DNA of 9,059 nt from Erysipelotrichaceae bacterium. GTDB taxonomy: Bacteria; Bacillota_I; Bacilli_A; Erysipelotrichales; Erysipelotrichaceae. Below are positions 5,055 to 9,059 of the stretch, one piece after another; position 1 is the stretch's first letter; the number at the start of each line of letters is the position of its first letter. The position numbers and the translations under genes were made by a program. The DNA lies in assembly GCA_019415435.1 (NCBI GenBank), contig DXZE01000056.1, positions 1 to 9,059 of the forward strand. The letters are read 5' to 3'. The notes beneath the pieces are model-generated. The model did no database searches. It saw only the letters and a list, made by a program, of their open reading frames with translations, and had not been told where the DNA came from.

Positions 5055-6739
5055 AGAACAAGCGTTTGGGAGAAATGCTGGTAGATGCCGGTGTATTAAC
5101 AGATGAGAAGGTACAGGAAGCTTTAAAGCTTCAGAAGGGTACAGGTAAAAGACTTGGTACGGTATTAGTAGAGAATCACTTTATTACCGAGGATCAGTTG
5201 ATTGAAACATTAAGAATGCAGTTAGGCATTGATTTCATTGATCTGAATAAGGCAAAGATTGATCCTTCTTTAGCAACAGTAGTACCTAGATCTATTGCAA
5301 GACAATACAGAGTTGTACCGGTTAAGATGCAGAATGACCGTTTATGGATCGCTATGGAAGATCCTCTGAACTTCCGTGCTATTGAAGCAGTCAAGGAAAC
5401 AACCCGTAAGAGGGTCACTCCTATGATTGCCTACTCCAATGCTATTTCAAGAGCGATCTCTGTATTATATGAAAATGAAGGGGCTGCCCTCGCTATTGAG
5501 GAAATGAAGGAAGAAAGAGGCATTACCGAGACAATAGAAGAAGCTGCCAATAATGCAGAGAAGGCTTCTTCTGCAGCACCTACGGTTAAGCTTGTAAACT
5601 CTATTCTGGAAAGAGGCATCGCTGAAAAGGCCAGTGATATTCATATTGAACCTGGTGAAAAAGAGATGAATGTCAGAATCCGTGTCGATGGAAGATTACA
5701 TTCTATATTAACTGTTCCTCATGACTTACAGTCTGCGGTTATATCCCGTTTAAAGGTTATGGGTGATATGAATATCACGGAACGCAGAGTACCGCAGGAT
5801 GGACGTGCCAAGTATCAGAAAACAGATGGTTCTCATGTAGACTTACGTCTGAATACATTACCTACCATCCATGGTGAAAAGGTTGTTATCCGTATCTTAT
5901 CAAGAGATCAGAATACTTTAAACAGAAAAGGTATTGGTATTACGGAAAGAGATAATGCAAGATTTGACCGTATCCTGCGTAACTCTGCCGGTATGATTCT
6001 GATTGTAGGACCTACTGGTTCTGGTAAGACTTCAACTCTGTATACAATGATTCAGGAGTTAAAGAAGGACAGCGTCAATATGATTTCATTAGAGGATCCG
6101 GTAGAATTCCAGATTGATGGCATTACCCAGGTGGCGATTAATGAAAAAGTAGGATTAACCTTTGCGTCTGCTTTACGTGCATGCCTGAGACAGGATCCGG
6201 ATATTATCTGTATTGGTGAAATCCGTGATGGTGAAACAGCCCAGATAGCAATGCGTGCAGCGATGACAGGTCATCTTGTTTTATCTACCATCCATACAGA
6301 AGATGCAGTATCCGCAATAGACAGATTAAAGGATTTAGGTGTAGAACCATATTTAATTGGTGGAGCAATCAGAGGTATTGTTTCACAAAGACTTGTCAGA
6401 AAGATATGTCCGAACTGCAGAGAAGAGATTAAACCTGATCAGCAGTTATTGGATTTAATTGGCATCAAAGATCCTGAAAACCATCATTTCTATCATGGCA
6501 AGGGATGCCATATGTGCTTTGATACAGGCTACAGAGGCAGAACCGGTGTCTTTGAAATTTTAACGATGAATGCAGAGTTAAGAGAAGCCATTACCAGGGG
6601 TGCCAATGGTACAGACTTAAGAAAAATGGTAGCCAGACAGGGTGATTTTGTGCCGATGATTGTCAATGGCAGAGACCTGGTTGAAAAGGGTATTACGACA
6701 TTGGATGAAGTTGTTGCCAAGATAGCAACAATAGAGTAG
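5051..6739 (+). CDS. pilB: Type IV pilus assembly ATPase (PilB/GspE family)
   Basis: This cytoplasmic hexameric ATPase drives pilus extension by turning the PilC platform. The 562 residues are of normal length. The N-terminal MshEN domain (about 4-140, 'RLGEMLVDAGVLT', 'LGTVLVENHFI') is the type that binds cyclic-di-GMP in some relatives. The core has the secretion ATPase motifs: 'SDIHIEP' (195-201), Walker A GPTGSGKT (320-327), Asp box 'ISLEDPVEF' (345-353), Walker B 'DIICIGEIRD' (384-393) and His box G407-H408 to H415. A tetracysteine zinc site (C453-x-x-C456, C486-x-x-C489) marks PilB/GspE enzymes and is absent from PilT. The ATG overlaps the preceding pilin stop by 4 bp and has GAGGTGA just upstream. 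pilT follows 9 bp later. PilB is preferred over GspE or ComGA because pilT and pilC sit beside it. Confidence 0.95.
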   Translation: MKNKRLGEMLVDAGVLTDEKVQEALKLQKGTGKRLGTVLVENHFITEDQLIETLRMQLGIDFIDLNKAKIDPSLATVVPRSIARQYRVVPVKMQNDRLWIAMEDPLNFRAIEAVKETTRKRVTPMIAYSNAISRAISVLYENEGAALAIEEMKEERGITETIEEAANNAEKASSAAPTVKLVNSILERGIAEKASDIHIEPGEKEMNVRIRVDGRLHSILTVPHDLQSAVISRLKVMGDMNITERRVPQDGRAKYQKTDGSHVDLRLNTLPTIHGEKVVIRILSRDQNTLNRKGIGITERDNARFDRILRNSAGMILIVGPTGSGKTSTLYTMIQELKKDSVNMISLEDPVEFQIDGITQVAINEKVGLTFASALRACLRQDPDIICIGEIRDGETAQIAMRAAMTGHLVLSTIHTEDAVSAIDRLKDLGVEPYLIGGAIRGIVSQRLVRKICPNCREEIKPDQQLLDLIGIKDPENHHFYHGKGCHMCFDTGYRGRTGVFEILTMNAELREAITRGANGTDLRKMVARQGDFVPMIVNGRDLVEKGITTLDEVVAKIATIE

Positions 6740-6748
6740 GAATTATGT

Positions 6749-7840
6749 ATGCTGGATATTGAGAAACTGGTAGAAACAGGTGCATCATTAAATGCCTCAG
6801 ACATTCATTTGGAGGCAGGAGTCAGACCCAGGCTCAGAATAGATGGTTTATTGCAGGATAGTGAAGATGATGTTCTTACAGCCGATGACAGTCTTTCTAT
6901 CGCAAGATCATTAGCTGGTGATCAGTATCGTGAGATGGAAGATATTGGGGAACTGGATTTTTCAAAGACGATTGCAAGGCACAGATGCAGAATCAATCTG
7001 TTTCATACTTCTGCAGGTGTTAACTGTGCCTTGCGTATCTTAAGCGATCATATTCCTGCTTTAGATGATTTAGGTTTACCTGAGGTAGTCAAGACATTTA
7101 CAACCTATCAGAAAGGTATTGTCCTGGTGACAGGAGAAACCGGATCTGGTAAATCTACAACCCTGGCTTCCATTTTAAATACGATTAACCATACAAGAAG
7201 AGAACATATCATCACTCTGGAAGATCCGATTGAATATGTCTATGAACCAGATCAGGCATTGATCTCACAACGTGAGATAGGCAGAGATACACGTTCTTAC
7301 GCAGATGGTCTGAGAGCTATTTTAAGAGAGGATCCTGACGTTATTCTGATTGGTGAGATGAGAGATGCAGAGACAATGGAAACAGCTATGACAGCCGCAG
7401 AAACAGGCCATCTGGTGTTCTCTACACTGCATACTAACAGTGCGGTAGATTCCATAGACCGTATTGTCGGAACCTTCCCTGCGGAAAGACAATCCCAGAT
7501 CAGATTACAGTTATCAACTACGTTAAAAGCAGTATTGTCACAACAGTTACTGGTTCATAAGAGTGGGCATGGCAGAAGAGCTGCCTGTGAAGTATTTATT
7601 ATCAATGATGCGTCCAAAAATCTGATCAGAGAAGGCAAGACACCACAGATGCAGTCAGCATTACTCGCTTCAAAGAATCTTGGTTCACAGACCATGGATA
7701 ACTGTCTGATTGATATGGTGAAGAGAAACTTGATTTCTGATTCTACAGCAATAGAAGCAGCGAATGATGCTAACTATGTAAAACAGAATACAGGTATGGG
7801 TGGATTCAGTTCTTCACCATGGGATAATAAGAGAATTTAA
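6749..7840 (+). CDS. pilT: Type IV pilus retraction ATPase PilT
   Basis: The protein powers pilus retraction and works on the same platform as PilB. The 363 residues suit the family. It lacks the MshEN and zinc-finger parts of PilB. Visible motifs are the PAS-like N-domain start 'ASDIHLEAGVRPRLRIDG', Walker A GETGSGKS (129-136), Asp box 'ITLEDPIEY' (155-163), Walker B 'DVILIGEMRD' (197-206) and His box G220-H221 to H228. The PilT-specific C-terminal AIRNLIRE motif is present as ASKNLIRE (288-295), with two substitutions. A Gly/Ser-rich tail ('GMGGFSSSPWDNKRI') ends the protein. The ATG at 6749 is taken because the earlier out-of-frame ATG (6744) stops at once. TAGGA lies about 7 nt upstream. 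Co-transcription with pilB (9-bp gap) and pilC (14-bp gap) is likely. Confidence 0.94.
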   Translation: MLDIEKLVETGASLNASDIHLEAGVRPRLRIDGLLQDSEDDVLTADDSLSIARSLAGDQYREMEDIGELDFSKTIARHRCRINLFHTSAGVNCALRILSDHIPALDDLGLPEVVKTFTTYQKGIVLVTGETGSGKSTTLASILNTINHTRREHIITLEDPIEYVYEPDQALISQREIGRDTRSYADGLRAILREDPDVILIGEMRDAETMETAMTAAETGHLVFSTLHTNSAVDSIDRIVGTFPAERQSQIRLQLSTTLKAVLSQQLLVHKSGHGRRAACEVFIINDASKNLIREGKTPQMQSALLASKNLGSQTMDNCLIDMVKRNLISDSTAIEAANDANYVKQNTGMGGFSSSPWDNKRI

Positions 7841-7854
7841 GAGGAATACAGCCT

Positions 7855-9059
7855 ATGATGACATATAAATATCAGGCTTTATCAGCAAGCGGTGTAAAAG
7901 TGAATGGCGTTATTGATGCGGCAGATGAATATACGGCTGTATCAAGAATCAAGGCACAGTATCCGGTTGTATTAAAAATCAGTGAAGTAAAGACAGGCGG
8001 TGTCTGGAGTTTTCTGAATGCGGACTTGCATAAGAAACTGGATCCTAAGGCTTTATCTGTTATGTGTTCACAGTTTTCTATTATTCTGAGTTCTGGTGTA
8101 TCGATAGATAACTGTATCCGCATGATTGCGACACAGACAAAGGATAAGCAGTTAAAGAAGATGCTGGAATCCAGTGCGGAAGATGTAGCCCAGGGTACTC
8201 CATTGGCATCAGCGTTTGAAAAGAATGATCCCGGGTTACCAGTCGTGTTTATAGAAACACTAAGAGCTGGTGAAATGTCAGGTACATTGGAAGAATCCTT
8301 TAAAACCATGCAGCATTACTATGAGAAGTCTTATCAGACATCACAGAAGGTAAAGCAGGCATTATCCTATCCTATATTTGTTGTGGCAGTAGCAATTGTT
8401 GTCTTATTAATTGTTATGATCAGAGTCGTTCCTACCTTAACCAGTGTCTTTGACTCCTTAGGTGGAGAATTGCCTACCATGACAGTTGTATTAATCAACA
8501 TTTCTGACTTCTTTGGAAAATGGTGGTTAGCCATAGTAGGTGTCATATTAGCTTTATACATAGGTTTAACCTTATGGCACCATACGGAAAAAGGGAAGTT
8601 GAAGCATGCAGAAAACATGTTGAAGATGCCAGTATTAGGCAATATCAATATGCTATCCGGAGCTCAGGAATTTGCGAACACAATGGCAGCTTTAATACAG
8701 GCAGGATTACCTGTATCCAGAGCTCTTGATGTTACATCCAAATGCATGAGCAACTATGCTTTACAGTTAGATGTCAAGGCCATGGTCGAAAAAGTAGAAA
8801 CAGGTCATCCATTATCAGAAGTCATTGCCAAAAGTAAATACTTCCCGCAGGTATTAAAGGAAATGACGGGAGTAGGAGAAAAGACTGGTGAATTAGTTAA
8901 TACCTTACAGACGATTGGTGACTATTATGCCAATGAATCTGACTATGCCACAAAGAAAGCCATATCCAAGATAGAACCTGCGTTACTGATAGTTATGGCA
9001 ATCATGGCAGGATTTATTGTTATAGCTATCTATCTGCCTATGTTTACAATGTATAACTA
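7855..9059 (+). CDS. pilC: Type IV pilus inner-membrane platform protein PilC/GspF (open at the right edge)
   Basis: The integral membrane platform is the part on which PilB and PilT act. The 401 visible codons run to the edge and match the usual ~400-residue family length. The last two bases are TA after 'LPMFTMYN', so a stop codon may follow at once, and the protein is probably complete or nearly so. Two GspF repeats are clear. The first is about 67-195 ('SQFSIILSSGVSI', 'LRAGEMSGTLEESF', membrane helix 173-190, 'VVPTLTSVF'). The second is about 270-398 ('EFANTMAALIQAGLPVSRAL', 'TGVGEKTGELVNTL', helix 375-394). A further helix lies at about 223-241. The start is ATG 7855, with AAGAGGAA 8 nt upstream. 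A second ATG follows at 7858. The gap to pilT is 14 bp, consistent with one operon. Confidence 0.94.
   Translation, partial: MMTYKYQALSASGVKVNGVIDAADEYTAVSRIKAQYPVVLKISEVKTGGVWSFLNADLHKKLDPKALSVMCSQFSIILSSGVSIDNCIRMIATQTKDKQLKKMLESSAEDVAQGTPLASAFEKNDPGLPVVFIETLRAGEMSGTLEESFKTMQHYYEKSYQTSQKVKQALSYPIFVVAVAIVVLLIVMIRVVPTLTSVFDSLGGELPTMTVVLINISDFFGKWWLAIVGVILALYIGLTLWHHTEKGKLKHAENMLKMPVLGNINMLSGAQEFANTMAALIQAGLPVSRALDVTSKCMSNYALQLDVKAMVEKVETGHPLSEVIAKSKYFPQVLKEMTGVGEKTGELVNTLQTIGDYYANESDYATKKAISKIEPALLIVMAIMAGFIVIAIYLPMFTMYN

Noticed and set aside
5051..6739. Competence ATPase ComGA or secretion ATPase GspE in place of PilB
   Set aside because: ComGA is much shorter and lacks the MshEN domain. 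GspE is harder to exclude on sequence alone, but adjacent pilT favours PilB.
7872..8648. Two minus-strand open frames of 145 and 93 codons, and a plus-strand one at 8520-8729
   Set aside because: They are shadows of pilC, whose two-repeat GspF sequence reads without interruption through the whole stretch.

Overview
The window looks like chromosomal DNA from a low-to-moderate GC Gram-positive bacterium (Bacillota). This rests on purine-rich Shine-Dalgarno sites, A/T-ending codons, the type of ArgRS and the style of the pilus genes. The flavour is Erysipelotrichia- or Clostridia-like, but that placement is an impression and not a measurement. No rRNA, tRNA, CRISPR array or phage genes were seen.

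Left part (1-1769). The first ~153 bases read as the right end of an IS200/IS605-type (tnpB-bearing) insertion sequence: the last codons of tnpB, the 3' scaffold of its omega (guide) RNA, and a terminal hairpin followed by TTCAC. It abuts a minus-strand hypothetical gene (150-656) whose stop codon lies inside the insertion sequence end, so that gene is probably truncated. Divergent from it is a small three-helix membrane protein (678-1127). This runs with no gap into a convergent minus-strand gene (1128-1769), whose His-then-Cys motif order suggests a permuted papain-like (NlpC/P60-like) fold.

Middle part (1796-4283). A recognisable sigma-A-type promoter precedes argS (arginyl-tRNA synthetase). 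Next, 23 bp downstream, comes a TVP38/TMEM64 (VTT/DedA superfamily) membrane protein. A strong intrinsic terminator closes this two-gene unit.

Right part (4406-9059). A tightly packed type IV pilus operon follows: a short pilin-like protein with a GspK/PilX-style N-terminus, a canonical type IV prepilin, the assembly ATPase PilB/GspE, the retraction ATPase PilT, and the inner-membrane platform PilC/GspF. The first two junctions overlap and the next two gaps are 9 and 14 bp. PilC is open at the right edge: the window stops two bases into the codon after the natural-looking C-terminus, so the gene is essentially complete. PilB would power pilus extension through PilC, PilT would power retraction, and the two small proteins would be pilus subunits or primers. 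The prepilin peptidase, the alignment proteins and possibly the major pilin are not in view and would be expected further right. The presence of pilT points to a retractile pilus rather than only a competence (Com) pseudopilus.
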